Shown piece by piece: positions 8,207 to 15,765 of a DNA stretch of 21,348 nucleotides. The stretch is taken from positions 1-21,348 of the forward strand of contig CAVPMN010000013.1 of the NCBI GenBank assembly GCA_963706425.1. Reading direction: 5' to 3'. The stretch's first letter is position 1; every line of letters begins with the position of its first letter. The position numbers and the translations under genes were made by a program. The stretch is from CAVPMN01 sp963706425. Lineage in GTDB: Bacteria > Actinomycetota > Acidimicrobiia > Acidimicrobiales > Acidimicrobilacustridaceae. Under the pieces are notes generated by a model. It had not been told where the DNA came from. It did no database searches and saw only the letters and a list, made by a program, of their open reading frames with translations.

Positions 8207-9121
8207 CAGGAGCGCGCCCGTTGGAGGACCAGGTCGGCCAGCGCACCCATGACCTGGGGGTCGTCGTTGAGCGAACGGGTGCGTGCGAACGCCAACCCAG
8301 CGTCAGCGGCGACCTTCCGGGCTTCGATGTCGAGGTCGTACAGCACCTCGAGGTGATCGGCGGTGAAGCCCTGCGGGCACACCACCACCCCATCGGAGCG
8401 CCCGGTCCCCGCCAGCTCGCTGATGACCTCGAGGATGTCGGGACCGCGCCAGGGCTCCGGCGTGCGCCCCGCGCTCTGCCAACACAGCGCCCAGTCGGGC
8501 CATGGGCTCAGCCCGACGCGCTCGGCTACGGCCTCGGCGCTGGCGCGCAGCTGGTCGGGATACGGATCGCCGGCCAGTACGCGCTCGGGCAAGGAGTGCG
8601 CCGTGAAGAGCACCTTGTGGTTCGGTGGCACCTCGCCGCGCGCCGTGGTGAGCGCCTCGGCGAGGAAGTCGACGTAGGCGGGCAGCAGGTGCCAATGATC
8701 GATCGGGTGGTAGCGCGACACCCCGTTCGGACGCGACCACGGTGGCTCGCTCGTGGTACTGACCCACGCTGAAGCGCGAGAAGTGCGGCGCCAACACCAG
8801 ACCGACCACGGTCGTGACGCCGCCATCGGCGAGCGATGCCAGGCCGTCTTCGACGAACGGTGCGGCGTGCTTCTGCCCGAGCGCCACTGGGACCGGCTCT
8901 CCCGTCCGTTCGCTGAGCGCTCGTTCGAGCGCCGCCCGTTGGGCCTCGGTGCGCTCGGCGAGCGGCGAGATCCCGCCGATGGCCGCGTAGCGAGCGGTCA
9001 ACTCCTCGAGCTGCTCGGTGGTGGGGGATCGGCCGCGTCGGATGTGGGTGTAGTAGGCCTCGATGTCCTGCGGTCGGCGCGGGGTGCCGTAGGCCATCAC
9101 CAGCAGGCCGAGCTCGCTCAC
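8206..9121 (-). CDS. hemH: Ferrochelatase, probably coproporphyrin type
   Basis: Inserts Fe2+ into the porphyrin. From GTG 9121 the protein reads SELGLLVMAYGTPRRPQDI, EAYYTHIRRGRSPTTEQL, VALGQKHAAPFVEDGL, VLAPHFSRFSVGQYHERA. After a break near 8735 it reads GVSRYHPIDHW, VLFTAHSLPERV with the catalytic His, WALCWQSAGRTPEPWRGPD, VVCPQGFTADHLEVLYDLDI with the conserved Glu, ending ADLVLQRARS. The GTP-x-x-P-x-DIEAYYTHIRRG start and the overall length (about 305 residues) fit actinobacterial/Firmicutes CpfC enzymes, which metallate coproporphyrin III. That assignment comes from family knowledge plus the hemE-hemH-hemY order. No ChdC (HemQ) gene lies in the window. The start overlaps the hemE stop by 4 bp. 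Confidence 0.93.
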
Positions 9122-10198
9122 TCGCCGCTCCCCGCGGCGACCGTGCCCTCGTTGTGCACCAGGTCGACCACCCGCTCGAGGATGACCGGGTCGGTCTCGG
9201 GTAGCACGCCGTGACCGAGGTTGAACACGTGACCGGGATGCCCGGCGTTGCGGGCGAGCACGTCGCGCGCCTGATCGGCCACGACCTCCCAGCGGCGCGA
9301 GGCAGACCGCCGGGTCGAGGTTGCCCTGCAGAGCGGTGCCCGCCGGCACGCGCGCAGCGGGCCACGTCGAGGGGCACCCGCCAGTCGACGCCCACCACGT
9401 CGGCGCCGGCGGCGGCCATGAGCCCGAGCAGCTCACCCGTGCCCACGCCGAAGTGGATGCGCGGCACGCCGAGATCGGCCACCGACGCGAAGCACCGTTG
9501 TGGTGTGCGGGAGCACGAAGCGCTGGTAGTCGGGCGGCGACAGCGCGCCCGCCCAGCTGTCGAAGAGCTGCAACGCCGACGCGCCCGCCTCGACCTGCGA
9601 CCGCAGCGACACGATGGCCAGGTCGGCGAGCCGGTACATGAGGGCGTGCCCAGAGCGCCGGCTCTCCGTGCATGAGCGCCTTGGTGCGGCCGTAGGTGCG
9701 CGACGGTCGACCCTCGATCAGGTAGGACGCCACGGTGAACGGGGCACCGGCGAACCCGATCAGCGGCACCGACAGCTCGTCGACGAGGATGCGCGATGGT
9801 CTCGAGCACGTAGGGCGTGTCGAGTCGGGCTCGAGATCGCGCAGCCGGGCGAGGTCGGCCGCGCTGCGGAACGGCTCGGCCACGACCGGCCCGGTGCCCG
9901 GGGCGACGTCGACGCCGAAGCCGATGGCGGCCACCGGCACCACGATGTCGGAGTAGAGGATGGCGGCGTCGACGCCGTAGCGCCGCACCGGTTGCAGGGT
10001 GATCTCGGCCGCCAGCTCAGGCTTGGCGATGGCGTCGAGGATGCTGCCCTCGCCGCGGACCTGGCGGTATTCCGGCAGCGAGCGGCCCGCCTGGCGCATG
10101 AACCACACCGGCACGCGGTCGTGCGGTTCGCCCCGGCACGCGGCGAGGAAGGGCGAGGCGTCGGGGGCGGCAGGCACGGGCGCCACGGTAACGCCCAT
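9118..10198 (-). CDS. hemE: Uroporphyrinogen decarboxylase (frameshifted)
   Basis: Decarboxylates the four acetate side chains of uroporphyrinogen III to give coproporphyrinogen III. From ATG 10198: MGVTVAPVPAAPDASPFLAA, VPVWFMRQAGRSLPEYRQVR with the substrate-binding Arg, AAILYSDIVVPVAAIG with the catalytic Asp, PLIGFAGAPFTVASYLIEG, RPSRTYGRTKALMHGEPA, LQLFDSWAGALSPPDYQRF, RIHFGVGTGELLGLMAAAGA, VVGVDWRVPLDVAR, GTALQGNLDPAVCLAP, and the C-terminus VDLVHNEGTVAAGSGE. Breaks lie near 9797 (one extra base between ETI and RILVDEL), 9645, 9495, 9355 and 9300. Expected length is about 360 residues. It is the first gene of the long minus-strand run. A weak AGGA precedes the ATG, and the divergent DUF4397-type gene starts 113 bp away. 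Confidence 0.94.
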
Positions 10199-10310
10199 GT
10201 CCTGTGACCCCCCATCCCGGGGGCGCCCCGGCGGGCGAGACCCTCATCCTGTCGCCGTGGTCGTCGGTCACCTACCATGGCAGGTGCAAATCGACGAAGG
10301 AGCCCCTCAC
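10199..10310. promoter_or_regulatory. Divergent promoter region hemE / secreted protein, with strong ribosome site
   Basis: This 112-bp gap serves both directions. On the plus strand TACCAT at 10273-10278 fits a TANNNT -10 box, and AAGGAG at 10297-10302 lies 8 nt before ATG 10311. That is the clearest Shine-Dalgarno site in the window and fixes this start. A C-run/G-run stretch at about 10208-10232 can fold, but I see no Fur- or heme-type operator for hemE. Confidence 0.5.
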
Positions 10311-11093
10311 ATGCAACGAATCGCCGCTCTGGCCGCCGCCCTACTCGGCTTGGCCTTGCTCCCCACCACCGCAGGAGCCGGCGTCGCCGGCACCGGCGCC
10401 GTCACGATCGTGCACGCCGCCACCTACGACGCGGGCCAGAGCCTCGAGGTCACGCTTTGCGTGGACGACGAGGTGGTCGACGGCACCTTCAACACCGGCG
10501 ACAGCATCGGCCCGCTCGACCTCGAGCCCGGCACGTACAACGTCGAGATCTTCATCGGCGCCGATCAGGCCTGTGATGGCGAGCCCGATATCCAGGCCGA
10601 CCTCCCGGTCGCCGCTGGCGATGACATCACGGCGGCCGCCACGTGGCCGTCCACCGGCCCGACCATCGTCGTGTGGCCCAACGACAACGACTGCCTCGAT
10701 GCCGGCCAGTCGAGGGTCACCGTGCGCCATGCGGCCGACAGTCAGGCGCAGCCGGTCGACGTGGTGGCAACCGTCGGGGGCACCGAGACCACGCTCGTCT
10801 CCGGGCTCGACGAGGGGGCTCAGGCCACTCTCGAGGTGCCGGCGGGGACGGTGGCCGAGAACGTCGAGATCCAGGTCGACGGTTCAGTGGCCGCTGCGCT
10901 CGGTGATCTCGGCCCGTTCGACGAGGGCACCCAATACGTGGTCTACGCCATCGGTGGCAACGACGGCGACATCGGCGCCTTCGTCAAGGTGATCGACGAG
11001 GAGCTCTGCGACGTGCCGGTCACCACGACAACGGTGGCGCCCACCACCACGGCAACAGCTGCGGCCACCGCGACCCCGCGGTTCACCGGCTGA
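10311..11093 (+). CDS. Secreted DUF4397-type protein ending in PRFTG
   Basis: 260 residues, one of few long genes here with an unbroken frame. The signal peptide (MQRIAALAAALLGLALL...TAGA) is followed by two related beta-rich units: GAVTIVHAATYDAGQSLEV (about residue 28) and SRVTVRHAADSQAQPVDVV (about residue 137). Both start with the V-T-V/I-x-HAA signature typical of DUF4397 domains and run into the LEPGTYNVEI / VPAGTVAENVEI pattern. Cys residues (VTLCVDD, DQACDGE, NDCLDAG, EELCDVP) could form disulfides. The tail is low complexity, TTTTVAPTTTATAAATATPR, then FTG and stop. No membrane segment follows FTG in any frame, and a terminator-like hairpin begins 24 nt later, so the end is genuine. 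The function of DUF4397 proteins is not known; this one is extracellular or wall-associated. Confidence 0.8.
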   Translation: MQRIAALAAALLGLALLPTTAGAGVAGTGAVTIVHAATYDAGQSLEVTLCVDDEVVDGTFNTGDSIGPLDLEPGTYNVEIFIGADQACDGEPDIQADLPVAAGDDITAAATWPSTGPTIVVWPNDNDCLDAGQSRVTVRHAADSQAQPVDVVATVGGTETTLVSGLDEGAQATLEVPAGTVAENVEIQVDGSVAAALGDLGPFDEGTQYVVYAIGGNDGDIGAFVKVIDEELCDVPVTTTTVAPTTTATAAATATPRFTG

Positions 11094-11116
11094 TCGACCC
11101 CTCTCTGAGTTGGCCT

Positions 11117-11142
11117 GCGACCCCCGCTTCGGCGGGGGTCGC
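11117..11142 (+). terminator. Perfect 11-bp hairpin with TTCG tetraloop
   Basis: Arms gcgacccccgc (11117-11127) and gcgggggtcgc (11132-11142) pair without mismatch around the stable UUCG loop. It sits 24 nt after the stop of the DUF4397-type gene. There is no T-run afterwards, so it is an I-type (U-less) terminator or mRNA-end stabiliser, as is common in actinobacteria. Confidence 0.7.
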
Positions 11143-11166
11143 TCGCGTCTGGGCAACACTGGCGGC

Positions 11167-11430
11167 ATGCGCCGATCGATCGATGACTACCCGTTCGACC
11201 CCGCGGACTACCCACCGCACTACGAGGACGACGAGCTCACCGCCATCTCGTGGGCGGTCGCCATCAGCGACGACTACGACGACGCCGAGCCCCGGGTGGT
11301 GCTCACCGTCGAGGAAGTGGGGCGGGCCGGCGCCGGGCTGGTTGCCCACCTGAGCCCTGCGATCGCCCGGCGGCTGCGGATCGCGCTGCGCGACGGACTG
11401 CGGGAGATCGGCGAGGATCCCGGCACCTGA
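11167..11430 (+). CDS. Small acidic protein of unknown function
   Basis: 87 residues from ATG 11167: MRRSIDDYPFDPADYPPHYE, ELTAISWAVAISDDYDD, RVVLTVEEVGRAGAGLVAHL, ending REIGEDPGT. It is soluble and acidic at the N-terminus, with an alternating strand-like middle and a helical RRLRIALRDGLREIGE end. A TTG at 11110 is in frame, but that extension would run through the hairpin at 11117-11142, so ATG is preferred. The frame is unbroken and codon use matches the neighbours. I do not recognise the family. It lies just upstream of the zinc promoter, with no sign that it belongs to that operon. Confidence 0.65.
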   Translation: MRRSIDDYPFDPADYPPHYEDDELTAISWAVAISDDYDDAEPRVVLTVEEVGRAGAGLVAHLSPAIARRLRIALRDGLREIGEDPGT

Positions 11431-11467
11431 CGCCGATTGCCGACTCACCGGGTTGTGTCTCGTTGGG

Positions 11468-11534
11468 TTGCAGGCTGAGAATCTTTCTCACTATTCTGGA
11501 AATCATTCCCGTTTCCAGAAGGTCGGAGGTTCTC
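11468..11534 (+). promoter_or_regulatory. Zinc-uptake promoter with two Zur/Fur-like palindromes
   Basis: This is an AT-rich island in a GC-rich region. TTGCAG (11468-11473), an 18-nt spacer and TATTCT (11492-11497) form a good -35/-10 pair. TGAGAATCTTTCTCA (11476-11490) fills the spacer and is a 6-3-6 perfect palindrome, close to the 7-1-7 Fur/Zur pattern. TGGAAATCATTCCCG (11497-11511) follows the same pattern over the likely start point, inside a longer perfect repeat with 9-bp arms, ttctggaaa (11494-11502) and tttccagaa (11512-11520). A repressor bound here would block RNA polymerase. Zur is the natural candidate because the next genes are zinc uptake genes. GGAGG at 11525-11529 precedes GTG 11535. 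Confidence 0.7.
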
Positions 11535-12522
11535 GTGCTCGGTGGTCGTCGTGGTGTCGTGGTGGCCCTGCTCGCCTCGGTGGCGCTGCTGGCCGCCGCG
11601 TGCGGCTCGTCGTCCGACGACGGCGGCGTCCCGACCCGAGGGCACGGATGGATCCCTGCCGACGGTGGTGGTGACCTACTCGGTGCTCGGCGCGGTGGTG
11701 TCGGATCTGCTCGGCGACGTCGCCGAGGTCGAGGTGCTGATGCCGAACGGCATCGATCCCCACGACTACCAGCCGTCGGCGAAGGACATCGAGAAGCTCG
11801 GCGACGCGGACCTGGTGGTGGCCAACGGCCTCGATCTCGAGGAGTCGCTGGCCGATGCCATCGAGTCGGCCGAGGCCGACGGCGTGCCCGTGTTCGAGGC
11901 CACCGACCACATCGAGGTCCGCGAGTTCGGTGACGGCGTGGAGCACGCGGACGAGGAGGCTGGCGAGCACGCCGAGGAGGCAGGCGAGGAGCACGACCAC
12001 GAGCACGAGGGTGACGACCCGCATTTCTGGGTCGACCCGGTGTCGATGAAGCAGGTCGTCGCCGCGCTCGGTCCGGAGGCGTCGGCCGCGCTCGGGGTCG
12101 ACCTCACCGAGGCCACCGCCGACCTCGAGGCCCGCCTCGACGATCTCGACGCCCAGACCGTCGACACGCTCGCGGTCATCCCGGTCGACCGGCGGCTGCT
12201 CGTGACCGGGCACGAGTCGATGGGCTACTTCGCCCGCCAGTACGACTTCGAGCTCGTCGGCGCCCTCATCCCGTCGACGACCTCGCAGTCGGCTCCGTCG
12301 GCCGCCGAACTGGCCGAGCTGCGTGAGCAGATCGAGGCCCTTTCGGTGCCGGTGATCTTCAACGAGATCGGCACCCCACCGGCGCTCTCGGAGGCCATCG
12401 CCTCGGAGACCGGTGTCGAGGTCATCGAGCTGGCCACGCACACCCTGCCCGACGACGGCTCCTACTTCACCTTCATCGACGACATTGCACAGGGAGTGGC
12501 GCAGGGCCTCTCGCCCAACTAG
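11535..12522 (+). CDS. znuA: Zinc ABC transporter substrate-binding lipoprotein (one frameshift)
   Basis: Captures Zn2+ outside the membrane for the ZnuBC transporter. From GTG 11535 a short signal peptide ends in the lipobox LLAAAC (VVVALLASVALLAAACGSSS). After a single indel near 11635 the body reads GTDGSLPTVVVTYSVLG, LMPNGIDPHDYQPSAKDIEK with the first His ligand, a His/acidic loop of about 30 residues (11937-12014; HADEEAGEHAEE, EHDHEHEGDD), DPHFWVDPVSMKQVV with the second His, RRLLVTGHESMGYFARQY with the third, VIFNEIGTPPALSEAI with the acidic ligand, ending AQGVAQGLSPN. The His-rich loop is typical of zinc-specific members. All ligands are intact. First gene of the zinc operon. Confidence 0.92.
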
Positions 12523-12551
12523 GAAGCTCGCGTGCCTGCTGGGATGTCCGG

Positions 12552-13417
12552 GTGATGGACTGGTTCGTCGATCCGTTCACCGCGGACGAGTTCATGCAGC
12601 GGGCGCTGCTGGCGGGTGCGTTCGTGGCGGTGGCCTGCGCGGTCGTGGGCACCTTCGTGGTGTTGCGAGGCCTCGCCTTTATCGGCGACGCCCTCGCTCA
12701 CGGCGTGTTGCCCGGCGTGGCCGCGGCGTCGTTGCTGGGTTGGCCGGGGGTCGTCGGCGCCCTCGTTGGTGCGGCGGCGATGATCGGCGGGGTGAGCTTG
12801 GTGACCGTCACTCCCGACTGTCGTCGGATACCGCCATCGGCCTGCTCTTCGTGGGCATGCTGGCGCTCGGTGTTGTGATCGTGTCGCGCAGTCGCAGCTT
12901 CACTGGCGATCTGGTGAACATCCTCTTCGGTGAGCTGCTCGGCATCAGCGCCGACGATCTCTGGGTGCAGGGCGTGGCCACCGTGCTCGTGGTACTGGTC
13001 GCGTTCGTGTGCGCCCGACCGTTCCTGCTGTTGAGCGTCGATCCGGAGCTGGCCGACGTGTCGGGCTTCCGGTCGAGTCGCTATCACCTCGTGATGATGC
13101 TGCTCATCGCCGTCACCGTCGTGGTGTCGTTCCAGACCGTCGGCACCCTGCTCGTCTTCGGGATGCTCATTGCTCCAGCGGGCACTGCCGCACTCGTGGC
13201 CCACCGGGTCGGGGTGATGGTCGGCTGGGCGATCGGGGTCGGGCTGGTGTCGGTCTACCTCGGGCTGTTGGCCAGCTACCACTGGAACATCGCCGGCGGC
13301 GCGGCGGTGGTGTTGTGCGCGGTCACCATCTTCTTCCTCGTCCTGGCCGGCCAGGGCGCCCGCCGGGCGTCGGGCCGGCGGCCGACCACCATGTCGGTGA
13401 CGGGGGCCTCGGCGTGA
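12552..13417 (+). CDS. znuB: Zinc ABC transporter permease (one frameshift)
   Basis: ABC-3 family membrane component that forms the Zn2+ channel. GTG 12552 (or ATG 12555) opens MDWFVDPFTADEFMQRALLA, then hydrophobic segments including AVACAVVGTFVVLRGLAF and the family signature IGDALAHGVLPGVAAASL. Near 12810 one indel interrupts the frame; it resumes as SSDTAIGLLFVGMLALGVVI, NILFGELLGISADDL, LLLIAVTVVVSFQTVGTLLV, GMLIAPAGTAALVAHRVGVM, LASYHWNIAGGAAVVL and ends TTMSVTGASA. Roughly eight membrane segments, about 288 residues, normal for the family. It starts 29 bp after znuA, and its TGA overlaps the GTG of the ATPase gene (GTGA). Confidence 0.9.
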
Positions 13418-14250
13418 TCCGACCGTTGCCCCCGCCGTCTCGGCCTCTCGTCTGGCCGTCGGCTACTCGGGACACGCCGTGCTCGACGGCGTCGATCTCA
13501 CCATCGACCTGGACGTCTGGTCGCGCTCGTCGGCACCAACGGCTCGGGCAAGTCGACGCTGCTCAAGACGCTCGTGGGCCTGCTGCCGCCGATCTCGGGC
13601 GAGCTGTCGGTGCTCGGTGCCGAGGCCGGGCAGGCACCCGCCCGGGTCGCCTACGTCAGCCAGTTCCATCCCAACGCGTTCGTGTTGCCCCTGCGGGCCC
13701 GCGACGTGGTGCGCATGGGCCGGTTCGCCGATCACGGGTTGCTCGGTCGACTCGGCCCGGCTGACGAGGACGCTGGTCGATGGTGCGCTCGAGCGCCTGG
13801 CCATCACCGATCTGGCCAAGCGGCCGTTGCGCGATCTGTCGGGCGGCCAGCAGCAGCGCACCTACCTGGCTCAGGCCCTCGCCCGTCAGGCCGACCTGCT
13901 CGTGCTCGACGAGCCCACGGCGGGCATCGACGCCGCGGGGCCAGGAGGTGTACCAACAGGCTGTGCGCGACGAGCTGGCGAGGGGGGCGAGCGTGGTGGT
14001 GGCGACCCACGACATCGGCGAGGCGGCGCGGGCCGACCTCGTGCTGCTGTTGGCCGGTCGGGTGGTGGCCGCCGGCCCGCCCGAGCAGGTGCTCACCACC
14101 GAGCACCTGCTCGAGACCTTCGGCGTGAGCATCCGACAGTTGGAGGGCACGCTGGTGGTGACCGAGGAGCCGCACGGCCACGAGCACGGCCACGAGCACG
14201 GCCACGAGCACGGCCGAACTAATACCCAGGGGGGTATGCTGGGACGATGA
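13414..14250 (+). CDS. znuC: Zinc ABC transporter ATP-binding protein with His-rich tail (frameshifted)
   Basis: Powers zinc import. After a broken N-terminus (breaks near 13440 and 13520) the order is SGHAVLDGVDLTIDL, Walker A GTNGSGKST, LLKTLVGLLPPISGELSVLG, Q-loop region VAYVSQFHPNAFVLPL, signature LSGGQQQRTYLAQALARQA, Walker B LLVLDEPTAGID, and H-loop VVVATHDIGEAARADLVLLL. Breaks also lie near 13770 and 13940. The C-terminal extension ends EEPHGHEHGHEHGHEHGRTN followed by TQGGMLGR. This His/Glu tail is unusual on the ATPase; such stretches usually sit on the binding protein. Start GTG 13414 overlaps znuB, and the stop (14248-14250) overlaps the next ATG. Confidence 0.9.
14173..14215 (+). 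repeat. 12-bp tandem repeat coding the His-Gly-His-Glu tail of ZnuC
   Basis: The unit cacggccacgag occurs three times in full (14173-14184, 14185-14196, 14197-14208), then partly to 14215. Copies are identical, so the tail length could change by slippage without shifting the frame. Each unit encodes His-Gly-His-Glu. Confidence 0.9.
14222..14246 (+). promoter_or_regulatory. CsoR/CstR-type operator overlapping a leaderless promoter
   Basis: ATACCCAGGGGGGTAT (14222-14237) is a perfect inverted repeat, ATACCC-4 nt-GGGTAT, with the G-run typical of CsoR-family operators (CsoR for Cu(I), CstR for persulfide, RcnR/FrmR relatives). TATGCT (14235-14240) fits a -10 box and lies 6 nt before ATG 14247, which predicts a leaderless mRNA. 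The operator covers the -10, so a bound repressor would block initiation. Because the gene is a CstB-like persulfide dioxygenase, a CstR-type sulfide sensor is the best guess. All of this lies inside the 3' end of znuC. Confidence 0.72.
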
Positions 14251-15613
14251 TCTTCGAGCAGCACTACCTCGACTGCCTCTCCCAGGCGTCGTATCTCATC
14301 GGCGACCAGACCACGGGTCGGGCCGTGGTGGTCGATCCCCGCCGCGACATCGACGAGTACCTGCGCAGCGCGGCCGAGCACGGCCTGCGCATCGAGCTCG
14401 TGATCGAGACGCACTTCCACGCCGACTTCCTGTCGGGCCATCTCGAGCTGGCCGAGGCCACCGGCGCCGCGATCGTCTACGGCGCCAGGCCGCCCCCGAG
14501 TTCCCGACGCGGCGGCTGGCCGACGGCGAGCGCATCTCGCTCGGCGAGGTGGTGCTCGAGATCCGGGCGACGCCGGGGCACACGCCCGAGTCGATCAGCG
14601 TCGTGGTCTTCGAGCATGCCGACGACGACGTGCCCTACGGCGTCCTCACCGGCGACACGTTGTTCATCGGCGATGTCGGGCGGCCCGACCTGCTCGCCTC
14701 GGTGGGCGTCACCGCCGAGGAGCTCGGCACCATGCTCTACCGATCGGTGCACGACAAGCTGCTCACCCTGCCCGACGACACCAAGGTGTTTCCCGGCCAC
14801 GGCGCCGGCTCGGCGTGCGGCAAGAACCTCTCCACCGAGACGTCGTCCACCATCGGCGAGCAGCGGCGCACCAACTACGCGCTGGCGCCGATGAGCGTCG
14901 ACGAGTTCGTGGCGGTGGTCACCGACGGACAGCCGAGCGCGCCCGGCTACTTCGCGTTCGACGCCGGCCTCAACAAGCGAGAGCGGCCGTTGCTCGACGA
15001 GCACGCCGAGGTCAGGTCGCTCACCCTCGCCGAGGTCGACGCACTGCGCGACGACGGCGCCGCGGTCATCGACACCCGCGACGCCGCCGAGTTCGCGGCC
15101 GGGCATCTGCGCGGCTCGGTCAACGTCGGCCTCGGCGGGCGGTTCGCCGAGTACGTCGGCAGCATCGTCGACCCGACCACGCCGGTCGTGCTGGTCGTCG
15201 ACCCCGACGGCGCGGTGGAGGCGAGGAACCGGCTGGCGCGCATCGGCTTCGACAACGTGGTCGGCCAGCTGGCCGATCCGTTGCGCACCTTCGTCGAGCA
15301 CGACGAGGTGGTGGAGCGCAGCTCGCGGGTCAGCGCCGCCGACCTGGCGCAGCGCCAGAGCGACGGCGTGCCGCTGCAGGTCGTCGACATCCGCAACGAC
15401 GGTGAGGTCAGGCTCGGGACGATCGACGGTGCCGCGCACATCCCGCTGGCCGAGCTGCGCCGTCGCCTGAGCGAGCTCGATGCCGCCCGTCCCACCGTCG
15501 TGTTCTGCGCGGGCGGCTATCGCTCGAGCATCGCCGCCAGCCTGCTCGCGTCGGAGGGTTTCGACGACGTGAGCGACCTGCTCGGCGGCTACGCGGCCTA
15601 CGCCGCTCGCTGA
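14247..15613 (+). CDS. CstB-like persulfide dioxygenase with two rhodanese domains (one frameshift)
   Basis: An MBL-fold non-heme iron protein fused to rhodanese domains, as in staphylococcal CstB, which oxidises persulfides in sulfide detoxification. The MBL domain (about residues 1-230) has MIFEQHYLDCLSQASYLIGD, the metal motif ETHFHADFLSGHLELA, LEIRATPGHTPESISV, GDTLFIGDVGRPDLL and PGHGAGSACGKNLS. The middle rhodanese (about 254-350; AAVIDTRDAAEFAAGHLRG, TPVVLVVDPDGAVEAR) lacks a catalytic Cys. The last one (about 362-455; LQVVDIRNDGEVRLGTIDGA, PTVVFCAGGYRSS) has it. One G is missing near 14490 (AGG CCG for AGG GCC G), which explains the 1367-nt length. ATG 14247 sits 6 nt after a -10 box and overlaps the znuC stop. 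Confidence 0.9.
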
Positions 15614-15624
15614 CGGCTTTCTTG

Positions 15625-15646
15625 CGCCGGCGTGCCCCCGCCGGCG
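15625..15646 (+). terminator. GC-rich hairpin after the CstB-like gene
   Basis: Arms cgccggcg (15625-15632) and cgccggcg (15639-15646) pair around a 6-nt loop, 12 nt after the stop. No T-run follows, so it is a probable U-less terminator. Confidence 0.5.
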
Positions 15647-15765
15647 TGTCGTCGTCGCTCGCGACGATCGGGGGTGCCGTCGGCCGGGAGCCGCCGGATA
15701 GCATGGACGATTCCCTGCGCCCCGCAGGGACGTCCTGTGCACGGCAGGTCGGTCCGAGGAGGCCC
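15647..15765 (+). promoter_or_regulatory. Promoter and leader of the HelD-like gene
   Basis: TAGCAT (15699-15704) fits a -10 box. The leader would be about 55 nt, ending with GAGGAGG (15756-15762) just upstream of ATG 15766. A near-palindrome around cagggacgtcctg (about 15725-15737) lies between them and could be an operator, but one arm base is mismatched. No -35 is evident. Confidence 0.4.

Noticed and set aside
8303..10198. Apparent HemE-HemH fusion protein on the minus strand in one continuous frame.
   Set aside because: The middle of HemE is out of frame in it; indels happen to cancel. A proper hemE stop and hemH start (GTGA) exist at 9118-9121.
11094..11166. A missing LPXTG membrane tail after the FTG end caused by a frameshift.
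   Set aside because: None of the three frames after 11093 (or after 21289) encodes a hydrophobic helix plus basic tail, and a terminator-like hairpin begins at 11117.
14173..14215. Short tandem repeat as a CRISPR-like array.
   Set aside because: The 12-bp units are directly adjacent, with no spacers, and are in-frame coding repeats.
15722..15740. Near-palindrome around cagggacgtcctg upstream of helD as a rifamycin-associated element.
   Set aside because: It does not match the element I know for HelR-type genes and has a mismatch; noted only in the promoter entry.
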